Assembly (NCBI RefSeq): GCF_040706615.1
Contig: NZ_JAPDRF010000004.1
Span: 248,001 to 312,000, forward strand
Origin: Lentisalinibacter sediminis
Lineage (GTDB): Bacteria; Pseudomonadota; Gammaproteobacteria; Steroidobacterales; Woeseiaceae
Reading direction: 5' to 3'
DNA: 64,000 nucleotides
This document shows, piece by piece, positions 1-11,900 of this stretch. The notes under the pieces are model-generated. The model saw only the letters and a list, made by a program, of their open reading frames with translations. It was not told the origin of the DNA and made no database searches. The translations under genes were made by a program, and so were the position numbers. Positions within the stretch are counted from its first letter, which is position 1, and every line of letters begins with the position of its first letter.

Positions 1-701
1 ACTTCGCCGAGGAGACGGCGAAGAAGTACGGCTTCAGCCGGGAAGACCAGGATGCCTTTGCCATCGCCTCGGTGGAGCGCGCGCGGGCAGCGGCGGACAG
101 CGGCGCCTTCGAGGCCGAGATCGCCCCGGTCACCGTGAAGACCCGCAAGGCCGAGACCACCGTCGACACCGACGAGGAGCCCGGCCGGGCGGACGTCTCG
201 AAGATCCGGAAGCTGCGACCGGCCTTCGCGAAGGACGGTACCGTGACCGCGGCCAGCTCGTCCTCCATCTCCGACGGCGCGGCCACGCTGCTGCTGATGA
301 GCGCCGCCGAGGCGGAACGCCGCGGCATGCAGCCGCTGGCCCGCATCGCCGGCCACAGCGGCTACGCCCAGGAGCCCGCCTGGTTCACCACCTCGCCCGT
401 ATACGCCATCCGGGCGCTGCAGGAGGAGCTCGGCTGGTCGCCGGACGACGTGGACCTGTACGAGGTGAACGAGGCCTTCGCCTGCGTCAGCATGGCCGCC
501 ATGCACGACGTGGGCATCGCCCACGAGCAGATCAACGTCAACGGCGGTGCCTGCGCGCTCGGTCATCCCATCGGCGCCTCCGGCGCCCGCATCATCGTCA
601 CGCTGCTGCATGCATTGCGCAACCGGAACGCGAAGCGCGGTATCGCCTCGCTGTGCATCGGCGGCGGGGAGGCCGTGGCCCTGGCCATCGAGACGGTCTG
701 A
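1..701 (+). CDS. Acetyl-CoA C-acyltransferase (thiolase), 3' part
   Basis: The reading frame is open from the left edge, so the start and the first catalytic cysteine lie outside the window. The visible part carries the C-terminal thiolase signatures: VNEAFA around the middle, GGACALGHPIGASG with the catalytic His, and LCIGGGE near the end with the second catalytic Cys. Thiolases cleave 3-oxoacyl-CoA with CoA, or condense two acetyl-CoA. The stop is 4 nt before the carboxylase beta-subunit start, so it is probably co-transcribed with the carboxylase genes and could finish leucine or isoprenoid breakdown by cleaving acetoacetyl-CoA. Chain-length specificity cannot be read from the sequence. 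Confidence 0.9.
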   Translation, partial: FAEETAKKYGFSREDQDAFAIASVERARAAADSGAFEAEIAPVTVKTRKAETTVDTDEEPGRADVSKIRKLRPAFAKDGTVTAASSSSISDGAATLLLMSAAEAERRGMQPLARIAGHSGYAQEPAWFTTSPVYAIRALQEELGWSPDDVDLYEVNEAFACVSMAAMHDVGIAHEQINVNGGACALGHPIGASGARIIVTLLHALRNRNAKRGIASLCIGGGEAVALAIETV

Positions 702-705
702 TCCC

Positions 706-2313
706 GTGCCCGCCCTGAAGAGCCATCTGGATCCCGCGGATGGCCGCGTCGCCGACAACGCGCGTTACATGCAGGAGCTGGTCGACGAGCTGCGCGCGAA
801 GCTGACGGCGACGGCCCTGGGCGGCAGTGAGCGCGCCCGCGCGAAACACGCCGAGCGCGGCAAGCTGCTCGTCCGCGAGCGCATCGACGCGCTGCTCGAT
901 CGCGGCAGCCCGTTCCTGGAGCTCTCGCCGCTGGCCGCCGACGGCCTCTACGACGATGACGCCCCGGGCGCCGGCATCGTGACCGGCATCGGCCGGGTGC
1001 ACGGCCGCGAGGTCATGGTGGTGGCGAACGACGCCACGGTGAAGGGCGGCACCTACTTCCCGATGACGGTGAAGAAACACCTCCGGGCGCAGGAGATCGC
1101 GCTGGAGAACCACCTGCCCTGCATCTATCTGGTGGACTCCGGCGGTGCCTTCCTGCCGCGCCAGGACGAGGTCTTCCCGGACCGTGACCATTTCGGCCGC
1201 ATCTTCTACAACCAGGCCAGTCTCTCCGCGGCGGGCATCGCGCAGCTGGCCGTCGTGATGGGCTCGTGCACCGCCGGCGGCGCCTACGTGCCGGCCATGA
1301 GCGACGAGGCCATCATCGTGCGCAACCAGGGCACGATCTTCCTCGGCGGCCCCCCGCTGGTGAAGGCGGCCACCGGCGAGATCGTCGACGCCGAGGACCT
1401 GGGCGGCGGCGAGGTGCACAGCCGGGTGTCCGGCGTGACCGACTACCTGGCCGAGGACGACAACCACGCGCTGGCCATCGCCCGGGACTGCATCGCGCGG
1501 CTGGCGCCGGCCCGGGACACTTCACCCCCGCACGCGCCGGCGGAACCCGCGATGGACGCCGACGGCATCTACGGCGTGGTGCCGAGCGACCTGAAGCAGC
1601 CCTACGACGTGCGCGAGATCGTCGGTCGCATCGTCGACGGTTCCGAGCTGCAGGAGTTCAAGCCGCTGTACGGCAAGACCATCGTGTGCGGCTTCGCCCG
1701 CATCCATGGTTATCCCGCGGGCATCATCGCCAACAACGGCATCCTGTTCTCGGAGTCCGCGCTGAAGGCCACACACTTCATCGAGCTCTGCAACCGCCGG
1801 CGCATACCGCTGGTCTTCCTGCAGAACATCACCGGCTTCATGGTCGGGCGTAAATACGAGAACGCCGGCATCGCCAAGGACGGTGCCAAGATGGTGAACG
1901 CGGTGGCCACGGCGACGGTGCCGAAGCTCACCGTGGTCATCGGCGGCAGCTACGGCGCCGGCAACTACGCCATGTGCGGCAGAGCCTACGGCGGCCGTTT
2001 CCTGTGGATGTGGCCCAACGCGCGCATCTCCGTCATGGGCGGAGAGCAGGCCGCCAGCGTGCTCGCCACCGTGCGCCGGGACGGCGCCGAGGCCCGGGGC
2101 GAGGAGTGGCCCGAAGACGAGGAGGCCGCCTTCCGCGACTCGATCCGCCGCCAGTACGAGGACCAGGGCAACCCTTACTATGCGACGGCCCGGCTGTGGG
2201 ATGACGGCATCATCGATCCGCTGGACACCCGCCGGGTACTGGCCCTCGGACTCGCGGTGAGCGCCGGCGCGCCGGATCCCGGCGAGGGTCCCTACGGCAT
2301 CTTCCGGATGTAG
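706..2313 (+). CDS. liuB: Methylcrotonyl-CoA carboxylase, carboxyltransferase (beta) subunit
   Basis: 535 residues from a GTG start 4 nt after the thiolase stop, the usual length for MCC beta; the same frame is open further upstream but overlaps the thiolase. Both crotonase-fold carboxyltransferase halves are present, with GGAYVPAMSDE near residue 190 and GAGNYAMCGRAYGGR near residue 418. It transfers CO2 from carboxybiotin to 3-methylcrotonyl-CoA, giving 3-methylglutaconyl-CoA in leucine catabolism. The biotin subunit follows 20 nt downstream. Geranyl-CoA carboxylase beta (AtuC) is a close paralogue and cannot be excluded, since no other liu or atu gene is visible here. Confidence 0.85.
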   Translation: MPALKSHLDPADGRVADNARYMQELVDELRAKLTATALGGSERARAKHAERGKLLVRERIDALLDRGSPFLELSPLAADGLYDDDAPGAGIVTGIGRVHGREVMVVANDATVKGGTYFPMTVKKHLRAQEIALENHLPCIYLVDSGGAFLPRQDEVFPDRDHFGRIFYNQASLSAAGIAQLAVVMGSCTAGGAYVPAMSDEAIIVRNQGTIFLGGPPLVKAATGEIVDAEDLGGGEVHSRVSGVTDYLAEDDNHALAIARDCIARLAPARDTSPPHAPAEPAMDADGIYGVVPSDLKQPYDVREIVGRIVDGSELQEFKPLYGKTIVCGFARIHGYPAGIIANNGILFSESALKATHFIELCNRRRIPLVFLQNITGFMVGRKYENAGIAKDGAKMVNAVATATVPKLTVVIGGSYGAGNYAMCGRAYGGRFLWMWPNARISVMGGEQAASVLATVRRDGAEARGEEWPEDEEAAFRDSIRRQYEDQGNPYYATARLWDDGIIDPLDTRRVLALGLAVSAGAPDPGEGPYGIFRM

Positions 2314-2333
2314 ACGGGGCAGCCGGGGTAGCC

Positions 2334-4340
<2,007 letters not shown>

Positions 4341-4393
4341 AACCATCCGTCCCGACGGCAGCGTCCGCCTGCCGCCGAATTAGCCCGGGAGTC

Positions 4394-4414
4394 GCCGGCG
4401 CGAGGGGCGCCGGC
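4394..4414. terminator. Hairpin between convergent genes
   Basis: A perfect 8-bp GC stem (GCCGGCGC / GCGCCGGC) with a GAGGG loop lies in the 79-nt gap between the 3' ends of the carboxylase alpha gene and the ETF-QO gene. There is no T-run on either side, so it is at best a weak or Rho-assisted bidirectional terminator. Confidence 0.35.
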
Positions 4415-4419
4415 CTGTC

Positions 4420-6066
4420 TCACATGCCGCTGTAGTTCGGGCCGCCGCCGCCCTCCGGCGTGACCCAGCGGATGTTCTGCTTCGGGTCCTTGATGTCGCA
4501 GGTCTTGCAGTGGACGCAGTTCTGCGCGTTGATGCGGAAGACCTTGCTGCCCTCCTCTTCCACCACCTCGTACACGCCGGCCGGGCAATAGCGCTGGGAC
4601 GGGCAATCGTAGGTGGGGAGGTTGAACTCGATGGGCAGCGACGGGTCCTTCAGCTGCAGGTGGACCGGCTGGTCTTCCTCGTGGTTGGTACCGGACAGAT
4701 AGACTGACGACAACCGGTCGAAGGTGATCACCCCGTCCGGCTTCGGGTAGTCGATCTTCTCGCACTCGGCGGCGGGCTTCAGCTCCTCGTGGTCCGGCAC
4801 CCGGTTGTGCATTGTGAACGGCATGCGCCCGCGCATGATGTTCTGGTCCAGGAACGTGAACGCCGCGCCGAAGAAGGTGCCGAACTTGTGCTGCGAGGGT
4901 TCGAAATTGCGCGCCTTGTACAGCTCCTCGTGCACCCAGGAATTCTTCACCCGCTCCTCGTGGGCGACCAGATCGCTGCCGCCCTCGTCGCCGGCCTCGA
5001 AGGCCTCGAACACGGACTCGGCGGCCAGCATGCCGGTCTTCATCGCCGTATGCGCACCCTTGATCTTCACGCCGTTCAGGTAGCCCGCGTCGCAGCCCAC
5101 CAGGAGCCCGCCGGGGAAGCAGGTCTTCGGCAGCGCCTGCAGGCCGCCCTTGTTGACCGCCCGCGCCCCGTACGAGATGCGCTCGGCGCCGTCCAGGTAC
5201 TGGCGGATCTTCGGATGGGTCTTCCAGCGCTGGAACTCGGCGAAGGGATCGAGATGGGGATTCGAGTAGTTCAGCGCGATGATGAAGCCGAGATATACCT
5301 GGTTATTCTCGGCGTGATAAAGGAAGCCGCCGCCCTCGGTGTCGTTGCGCAGGGGCCAGCCGAGAGAATGCACCACCAGACCTTCCTCGTGCTTCGCCGG
5401 GTCGATCTCCCACACCTCCTTCAGGCCGATGCCGTAGTGCTGGGGATCGGAGTTCGCGCGCAGATCGTATTTGTCCATCAGCTCTTTGCCGAGATTGCCG
5501 CGCACGCCCTCGGCGAAGATGGTGTAGCGGGCCCGCAGTTCGTAGCCCGGGGTGAACGAGTCCTTCTGCCCGCCTTCCCGGTCCACACCCATGTCGCCGG
5601 TGATCACGCCCGCGACCTTGCCGTCCTCGTACAGCACCTCGGCGGCCGCGAAGCCGGGGAATACGTCGACTTCCAGCGCCTCCGCCTGCTCGGCCAGCCA
5701 CACGCAGAGCTTGCCGAGACTGATGATGTAGTTGCCCTCGTTGTGCATGGGGCCGGGGACGAACGGCCCGGGCACCTTCATGGCACCCTTCTCCGAGGTC
5801 ATGTAGTAGATGTCGTCACGGCTGACGCCGGTCTTCACCGGCGCGCCCCGCTCCTTCCAGTCGGGGAACAGCTCGTCCAGGGCCCTGGGTTCGAAGACGT
5901 TGCCGGAGAGGATATGCGCGCCGATCTCCGAGCCTTTCTCCACGACGACGACGGAGAGCTCGCGGCCCTTGTCCTGCGCCAGCTGCTTCAGCCGGCAGGC
6001 CGCGGCCAGACCGGCCGGCCCGGCGCCTACGATAACGACGTCGAATTCCATGGATTCGCGTTCCAC
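4420..6066 (-). CDS. Electron transfer flavoprotein-ubiquinone oxidoreductase
   Basis: 548 residues. It takes electrons from ETF, which is reduced by acyl-CoA dehydrogenases, to ubiquinone at the inner membrane. An FAD-binding GAGPAGLAAACRL is at the N-terminus, a GG-rich quinone/FAD region in the middle, and a C-terminal 4Fe-4S domain has CPAGVYEV and CVHCKTCDIKDP. The GTG at 6066 is preferred because GAGGGG lies 7 nt upstream; an ATG at 6051 is the alternative. It is convergent with the carboxylase operon and serves the acyl-CoA dehydrogenases at 45.7-48.1 kb as well as others. No ETF subunit genes are in the window. Confidence 0.95.
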   Translation of the reverse strand: MERESMEFDVVIVGAGPAGLAAACRLKQLAQDKGRELSVVVVEKGSEIGAHILSGNVFEPRALDELFPDWKERGAPVKTGVSRDDIYYMTSEKGAMKVPGPFVPGPMHNEGNYIISLGKLCVWLAEQAEALEVDVFPGFAAAEVLYEDGKVAGVITGDMGVDREGGQKDSFTPGYELRARYTIFAEGVRGNLGKELMDKYDLRANSDPQHYGIGLKEVWEIDPAKHEEGLVVHSLGWPLRNDTEGGGFLYHAENNQVYLGFIIALNYSNPHLDPFAEFQRWKTHPKIRQYLDGAERISYGARAVNKGGLQALPKTCFPGGLLVGCDAGYLNGVKIKGAHTAMKTGMLAAESVFEAFEAGDEGGSDLVAHEERVKNSWVHEELYKARNFEPSQHKFGTFFGAAFTFLDQNIMRGRMPFTMHNRVPDHEELKPAAECEKIDYPKPDGVITFDRLSSVYLSGTNHEEDQPVHLQLKDPSLPIEFNLPTYDCPSQRYCPAGVYEVVEEEGSKVFRINAQNCVHCKTCDIKDPKQNIRWVTPEGGGGPNYSGM

Positions 6067-6093
6067 GTGTCATCCCCTCTGTTGGTTGCTGGA

Positions 6094-6144
6094 TCGGGGC
6101 TGAAGGCCCTCCTACATAGCTCGGGGCTGGAGCCCCTCCTGCAT
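6094..6144. repeat. Two tandem REP-like palindromic units
   Basis: Two 24-nt units, at 6094-6117 and 6121-6144, match at 21 of 24 positions with a 27-nt period. Each contains a short inverted repeat of the type GGGGCTGGAGCCCC followed by TCCT. Read on the minus strand the core is AGGAGGGGCTCCAGCCCCGA, resembling the REP/REPIN elements scattered in pseudomonad and xanthomonad genomes. They sit between the divergent ETF-QO and zapE starts. Confidence 0.6.
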
Positions 6145-6256
6145 GCGATTCGTGCGCTTGCGAAGTATCCCGACAATTCTAACATCCCGTGCCCGGGCGG
6201 CGCCTGTCGAGGCCTTGTGGAGGCAGAGGCGCGGACGGTGTACGCTCCGTTGCGCC

Positions 6257-7357
6257 ATGACCATCCGTCACCGCTACCTGGACTGCGTGCGCCGGGAGGA
6301 CCTGACCCGGGACCCGGCCCAGGAGGCGGCCGTCACGGAGCTGCAGCGGCTGCACGACGAACTGACCCGGGATGCCGGGGCGGCGGCGGCGCTGCGCCGC
6401 GGCCTGGCGCGTCGTTTCCCCGGGCGCTTCGCGCTCGAGCCGGTGCGCGGCCTGTATCTCTGGGGCGGCGTCGGCCGCGGCAAGACCCTGCTCATGGACC
6501 TGTTCTTCGAGGAGCTGCCGTTCGAGGACAAGCTGCGCATCCACTTCCACCGCATGATGCGGCGGGTGCACGAGGCGCTGAAGCGCCACGGGCGCCTGGA
6601 GGACCCGCTCGACCGGGTCGCCGCTGACATGGCCGCGGACACCCGGGTGCTGTGTTTCGACGAGTTCTTCGTCTCCGACATCGCCGATGCCATGATCCTC
6701 GGCCGGCTGCTCCGCGCGCTGTTCCGCCGCGGCGTCACGCTGGTGGCCACCTCGAACCTGCCGCCGTCGGAACTCTATCGCGACGGCCTGCAGCGCCAGC
6801 AGTTCCTGCCGGCGATCGAAGCCATCGAGCGTCACTGCCGGGTGTTCCACCTGGATGCCGAGACCGATTACCGGCTACGCGTGCTGGAGGAGGCGGAGAT
6901 CTACCACGCGCCACTCGACGAGGCCGCAGACCGTAACCTGGCGGGCTACTTCCGGCGCATCGCCTCGGGGCGCGAGGAAGGCGGCCGCACCCTCACCATC
7001 CAGGGCCGGCCGGTGCGCACCGTCCGGCTGGCCGAGGGCGTCGCCTGGTTCGAGTTCGCCGAGTTGTGCGACGGCCCGCGCAGCCAGGACGACTACATCG
7101 AGATCGCCCGACGCTATCACACGGTGATACTGGCGGGCGTGCCCGTGTTCGACCGCTCGAGCGAGAACCCCGCCCGGCGCTTCATCGCCCTGGTGGACGA
7201 GTTCTACGAGCGCCGGGTCAATCTGATCCTGTCGGCGGCGGCGGCGCCCGACGAGCTGTACCGGGGCCGGCGCCTCGCCTTCGAATTCGAGCGCACCGTG
7301 AGCCGGCTTATCGAGATGCAGTCGCGGGAGTATCTCGCCGCGCCCCACCTCGCCTGA
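6257..7357 (+). CDS. zapE: Cell division ATPase ZapE (AFG1/LACE1 family)
   Basis: 366 residues from ATG 6257, close to the 375 of E. coli ZapE; the frame is open upstream but family alignment begins at MTIRHRYLD. It is an AAA-type P-loop ATPase that acts at the division ring and modulates FtsZ bundles. Walker A GGVGRGKT is near residue 70 and Walker B VLCFDEFFVSDIADA near residue 132, followed by the sensor-like VATSNLPPSELY. It is divergent from ETF-QO across the REP-like units and stands alone before the MarR gene. Confidence 0.92.
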   Translation: MTIRHRYLDCVRREDLTRDPAQEAAVTELQRLHDELTRDAGAAAALRRGLARRFPGRFALEPVRGLYLWGGVGRGKTLLMDLFFEELPFEDKLRIHFHRMMRRVHEALKRHGRLEDPLDRVAADMAADTRVLCFDEFFVSDIADAMILGRLLRALFRRGVTLVATSNLPPSELYRDGLQRQQFLPAIEAIERHCRVFHLDAETDYRLRVLEEAEIYHAPLDEAADRNLAGYFRRIASGREEGGRTLTIQGRPVRTVRLAEGVAWFEFAELCDGPRSQDDYIEIARRYHTVILAGVPVFDRSSENPARRFIALVDEFYERRVNLILSAAAAPDELYRGRRLAFEFERTVSRLIEMQSREYLAAPHLA

Positions 7358-7459
7358 TGCCCGCCGCGCTATTGCGGCATCTCCGGGCTGGTCACCGCCC
7401 TTCGCGGAGGCTAACCTCACCCGGTCTGCGGCGAGATGCCGAAATGCTGGACGGAGACC

Positions 7460-7924
7460 ATGGCCGAGAAGCAACAGGAACTGATACTCGAGGACTTCCT
7501 CCCCTACCGGCTGTCCATACTGTCCAACACGGTGAGTGCCACCATTGCGGGCGCCTATTCAAAGCGCTTCGGCCTGTCGATACCCGAGTGGCGCATCATG
7601 GCCGTGCTGAGCCGTCACCCGGGCCTGTCGGCCTCGGAAGTGGCCGAGCGCACGCTGATGGACAAGGTCGCCGTCAGCCGCGCGGTGGGCAAGCTGATCA
7701 AGAGCGGGCGCATTAACCGGCGCTTCGCCGATCAGGACCGGCGTCGTTCCATCCTGCACCTGTCGCCGGCCGGCGAGGAAGTGTATGCCGAGGTAGCGCC
7801 GCTGGCGCTGAAGTTCGAGCGCGAACTCCTGCACGGACTCAGCGACGACGAGGTGCACTCGCTGGACGTACTGCTCGAGCGGCTGCTCGCGCGGGCGCGG
7901 CTGCTCGGCGCACCCCACTACTGA
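7460..7924 (+). CDS. MarR-family transcriptional regulator
   Basis: 154 residues from ATG 7460; an in-frame ATG at 7436 would add 8 residues, and both have only modest ribosome-binding sites. The winged-helix core is clear: IPEWRIMAVLSRHPGLSASE, the recognition helix region DKVAVSRAVGKLIKSG, and the wing RRFADQDRRRSILHLSPAG. MarR dimers usually repress neighbouring genes and are released by small aromatic or lipophilic ligands. It is convergent with kynA, with a 1-nt gap between the stop codons, so a link to tryptophan breakdown is possible but unproven. Confidence 0.85.
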   Translation: MAEKQQELILEDFLPYRLSILSNTVSATIAGAYSKRFGLSIPEWRIMAVLSRHPGLSASEVAERTLMDKVAVSRAVGKLIKSGRINRRFADQDRRRSILHLSPAGEEVYAEVAPLALKFERELLHGLSDDEVHSLDVLLERLLARARLLGAPHY

Positions 7925-7925
7925 G

Positions 7926-8774
7926 TCAGCTGCCGTCGGCGAGCTCCGTGCGCACCCGGATCAGTTCCGGGAAGAAGTCGTAGTCGAGCGCCCGCTTCAG
8001 CCAGGTGACGCCCGCCGTGCCGCCGCTGCCGCGCTTGTGGCCGATGATGCGCTCCACCGTCTTCAGGTGGTGGAAGCGCCAGAACTGGAAGTTGTTGGAC
8101 ACGTCCATGAGCGCCTCGGCCAGTTCGTAGGCCTGCCAGTGGCGCTCGGGCTCCGCATAGATCTCGCCCAGCGCGGCCACCACCCGGTCGTCGGTCTGCC
8201 GCGGCGCCGTGAAATCCCGCTCGATGGCCTCCCGCGGCACCGGCAGGCCGATGCGCGCCAGGTGACGCAGGAACTCGTCGAAGATGGCGGGCGCCTCCAG
8301 CGCCGCTCGCAGCCGCCGGTGCCACTCCTCGTGGCGGGCGAATACGGCGATCTTCGCCGGGTCCTTGTTGCCGAGCATGAACTCCACCAGCCGGTACTGG
8401 GGTGACTGGAAGCCGGAGGCCTGCCCGAACACGTGGCGGAACTCGGCGTACTCGCTGGGCGTGAGCGTATCCAGCACGTCCCACTGACTGTAGAGCTGGT
8501 GCTGCACCTGCTTCACCCGCGCCAGAATCTTCGCCGCGCGGGCGATCTGGTCATCGCGGATGGCGGCCATTGCCGCCTCGAGCTCGTGTACGGTCAGCTT
8601 GAACCAGAGCTCCGCCACCTGATGCTGGATGACGAACAGCATCTCGTCGTGATGGGGCGGATCACTCAGCGGGCGCTGCGCGGACAGCAGCCGGTCGAGA
8701 CGGAGATAACCGGCATAGTCCTCGCGAGGATCGAGGTCGGTATGGAACGCGTTGTCGTAATGGTCGGACGCCAT
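7926..8774 (-). CDS. kynA: Tryptophan 2,3-dioxygenase
   Basis: 282 residues, normal for bacterial TDO. This cytoplasmic heme enzyme opens the indole ring of L-tryptophan to N-formylkynurenine, the first step of the kynurenine pathway. Family motifs are YAGYLRLDRLL, HHDEMLFVIQHQVAELWFK (substrate and heme pocket His), and the late FRFHHL-type segment seen here as FWRFHHLKTVERIIGHKRG. The ATG at 8774 has AGGAGGAG about 9 nt upstream; longer in-frame extensions lack support. No kynB or kynU is visible in the window, so the remaining pathway genes must lie elsewhere. Confidence 0.95.
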   Translation of the reverse strand: MASDHYDNAFHTDLDPREDYAGYLRLDRLLSAQRPLSDPPHHDEMLFVIQHQVAELWFKLTVHELEAAMAAIRDDQIARAAKILARVKQVQHQLYSQWDVLDTLTPSEYAEFRHVFGQASGFQSPQYRLVEFMLGNKDPAKIAVFARHEEWHRRLRAALEAPAIFDEFLRHLARIGLPVPREAIERDFTAPRQTDDRVVAALGEIYAEPERHWQAYELAEALMDVSNNFQFWRFHHLKTVERIIGHKRGSGGTAGVTWLKRALDYDFFPELIRVRTELADGS

Positions 8775-8961
8775 GGGGGACGGTCTCCTCCTCGCCGACC
8801 GGCACCGCGGCCGGCGGCCTGTCATGACTGGATGCGCGGCAGGATACCAGCAAGCGGGCGACCACGGCGGGGCAGTGTCCTCGTGTATACTGGCGCCCCG
8901 TTGGAAGACGGTCACACCCCCGCCGGGATCGCGGCCGGCGGCGTCAGGAACTGCGATCATA

Positions 8962-11900
8962 GTGAGCCCCAAAGCGCTGCGCCGGAACTCGGACCAGAAA
9001 GACCGGATCCTGGAAGAGATCGTCGGCGCCGTACGCGGCTCCGGACCGTTCAGGAATCGCGCGCGCCTCGGCACCTTCATCCGCCACTACTACGCCGACG
9101 TCGACGTCGAGGACCTGCGCGCAGCCACACCGGATAACCTGGCCGGCGCGGCCCTCGCCCACCTGGAACTCGGCATGACCCGGCGGCGCGGCCGCCACCG
9201 GCTGCGAATCTACAACCCCGACCCCGGGCGCGATGGCTGGGACTCCAGCCACACCATCGTGGAGATGGTGAACGACAACATGCCGTTCCTGGTGGACTCG
9301 CTGGGGATGGCGGTGGCACGCACGGGCGCCAACGTGCATCTGACCGTCCATCCGCTGTTGCGCCTGGAGCGCGATGCACAGGGGGCCCTGACCGCCATCC
9401 ATCCCCGCTCCGCCAGGGAAGGCCATGTGGAGTCTTTCGTGCGCCTGGAGATCGACCGGGAGACGAGCGACCGGCGCATGGCGGCCCTGAAGCGCGCGCT
9501 GGAGGAGACGCTGCGCGACGTGCGTGCGGCCGTGCGCGACTGGCGCCGCATGCGCGAGAAGATGCTCGAGGCCGCCGCCGCGCTGGAGGGTCCGGCCGGT
9601 CGCGTGGACGAGACGCTGGTGGAGGAGAGCCGCCATCTGCTCGAGTGGATGGCGGACGATCACTTCACCTTCCTCGGCTACCAGGAATACGAGGTCGTGC
9701 GCAGTAACGGCGATGCCCAGCTCCGGCCGGTGGCAGACACGGGCCTCGGCATCCTGTCGAAACGCCGCTCGGCGGAGCGCTGGGTCACGATGACGCCGGA
9801 AATGCGGCGCGAGGCCCGCGGGCGGGAGCTTCTGATCCTGACCAAGGCGAATGCCCGCTCCACGGTGCACCGTCCCAGCCATCTCGACTATATCGGCGTG
9901 AAGGTCTTCGACGAGGCGGGCCAGCCGGTGGGCGAGAAGCGCTTCCTCGGGCTGCTCACCTCGGTGGCCTACAACGAGAGCCCGCGCGCCATCCCGCTCT
10001 TGCGCCTGAAGGTCCGGCGAGTGATCGAACGGGCGGAACTGGACCCCAGCGGCCACCGCGGCAAGGCGCTCATGCACGTGCTGGACACCTACCCCCGGGA
10101 CGAGCTGTTCCAGGCCTCGGTACGGGATCTGTTGCGCACGACCTCCGGCATCCTGAACCTGCAGGAGCGCCAGCGGGTGAAGCTGTTCCTGCGCCGGGAT
10201 GCGTTCCGCCGCTTCTTCTCCTGTCTCGTCTACGTGCCCCGGGAGAAGTACAACACCCGGGTGCGCCAGCGCATCGAGAGCATCCTGATGCAGGCGTTCG
10301 ACGGGCTCAGCATCGAGTCGTCGGTGGAGTTGTCGGAGTCGGTGCTGGCCCGGCTGCATCTCATCGTGCACATCGAGCAGGGCCGCAAGCCGAGGATCTC
10401 CATCCGCCAGATCGAGAAGGACATCGGCGCGGCCGTGGTGACGTGGCAGGACCGTCTCGCCGACGCGCTGGTGGAGCACCTGGGCGAGGCCCGCGGTATC
10501 GCACTCGCCCGCCGCTACGGCCACATCTTCCCGCTGGCCTACGAGGAGGACGTGCTGCCGGCAGCAGCCTGCGCTGACGTGGCGACGCTGGACCGGCTGA
10601 CGGGCGGCGAGACCGGCGCCGGCGAGGACACCGAGCTGTACCGGCCGCCGGGTGTCACCGAGCGGCTGCATTTCAAGATCTTCCGTCCCGGCGAGCCTCT
10701 GCCGCTCTCCGATGCCCTGCCCATCCTCGAGAACCTGGGCGTGCGGGTCGTGAGCGAGCGGCCGTACCACCTGGAACCGGACGACGGCAGCGCCTGGTGG
10801 ATCCAGGACTTCGAGCTGGAGCATCCGCGCGGCGCCGCCATCGACCCGGCGGAGGCCGAGCGCCGCTTCGAGGATGCCTTCTCGCGGGTACTCGCCGGCG
10901 AGTGTGAAAACGACGGGCTGAACCGGCTGGTACTGGAGGCCGGTCTGAGCGCGCGGGAGACCTCGATACTGCGCGCGTTCTCCAAGTACCTGCTGCAGCT
11001 GGGCTTGCCGTTCTCGCAGCCCTACATGGAGTCGGTGCTGGCACGCCATCCGCAGATGGCCGCGCTTCTGGTACGCCGTTTCAGGCTGCAGTTCGACCCG
11101 GATGGCGACGCCGAGACCGCCCGCGCCGGGCTCGAGGACTGCCGCCGCGAGATCGGCCGACGGGTCGCCGAGGCGGCGACCCTGGACGAGGACCGGATAC
11201 TGCGCGCCTACACGGGTGTCCTGGAGGCGGCGCTGCGCACGAATTTCTTCCGCGTCGACGAAGCCGGCCGGGAGCCGCCGGCCATCGCCATCAAGTTCGA
11301 CCCTTCCGCGCTGGAAGAGGCACCGCTGCCGCGCCCCCGCTACGAGATCTTCGTATATTCGCCGCGGGTGGAAGGCACCCATCTGCGCGCCGGCCCGGTG
11401 GCGCGCGGCGGCATCCGCTGGTCGGACCGCCGCGAGGACTTCCGCACCGAGGTGCTCGGCCTGATGAAGGCACAGACGGTCAAGAACACGGTAATCGTCC
11501 CCACCGGCGCCAAGGGCGGTTTCCTGCCCAAGCGCCTGCCCGGGGGTGACAAGGGCGACCGGGACGCGGTGCAGGCCGAGGTGATCGCCTGTTACCGCAT
11601 CTTCATCAGCTCGCTGCTGGACATCACCGACAACATCGTCGAGGGCGAAGTGGTGCCGCCGGATCGCGTGGTGCGCCTCGACCGCGACGACCCCTACCTG
11701 GTGGTGGCCGCCGACAAGGGCACGGCCGCATTCTCCGACATCGCCAACGGCATCTCGGCGGATTACGGCTTCTGGCTGCACGACGCGTTCGCCTCGGGCG
11801 GCTCGGCCGGCTACGACCACAAGAAGATGGGCATCACCGCGCGAGGCGCCTGGGAGGCCGTGCGCCGCCATTTCCGCGAGATGGGCATCGAGACCCAGAG

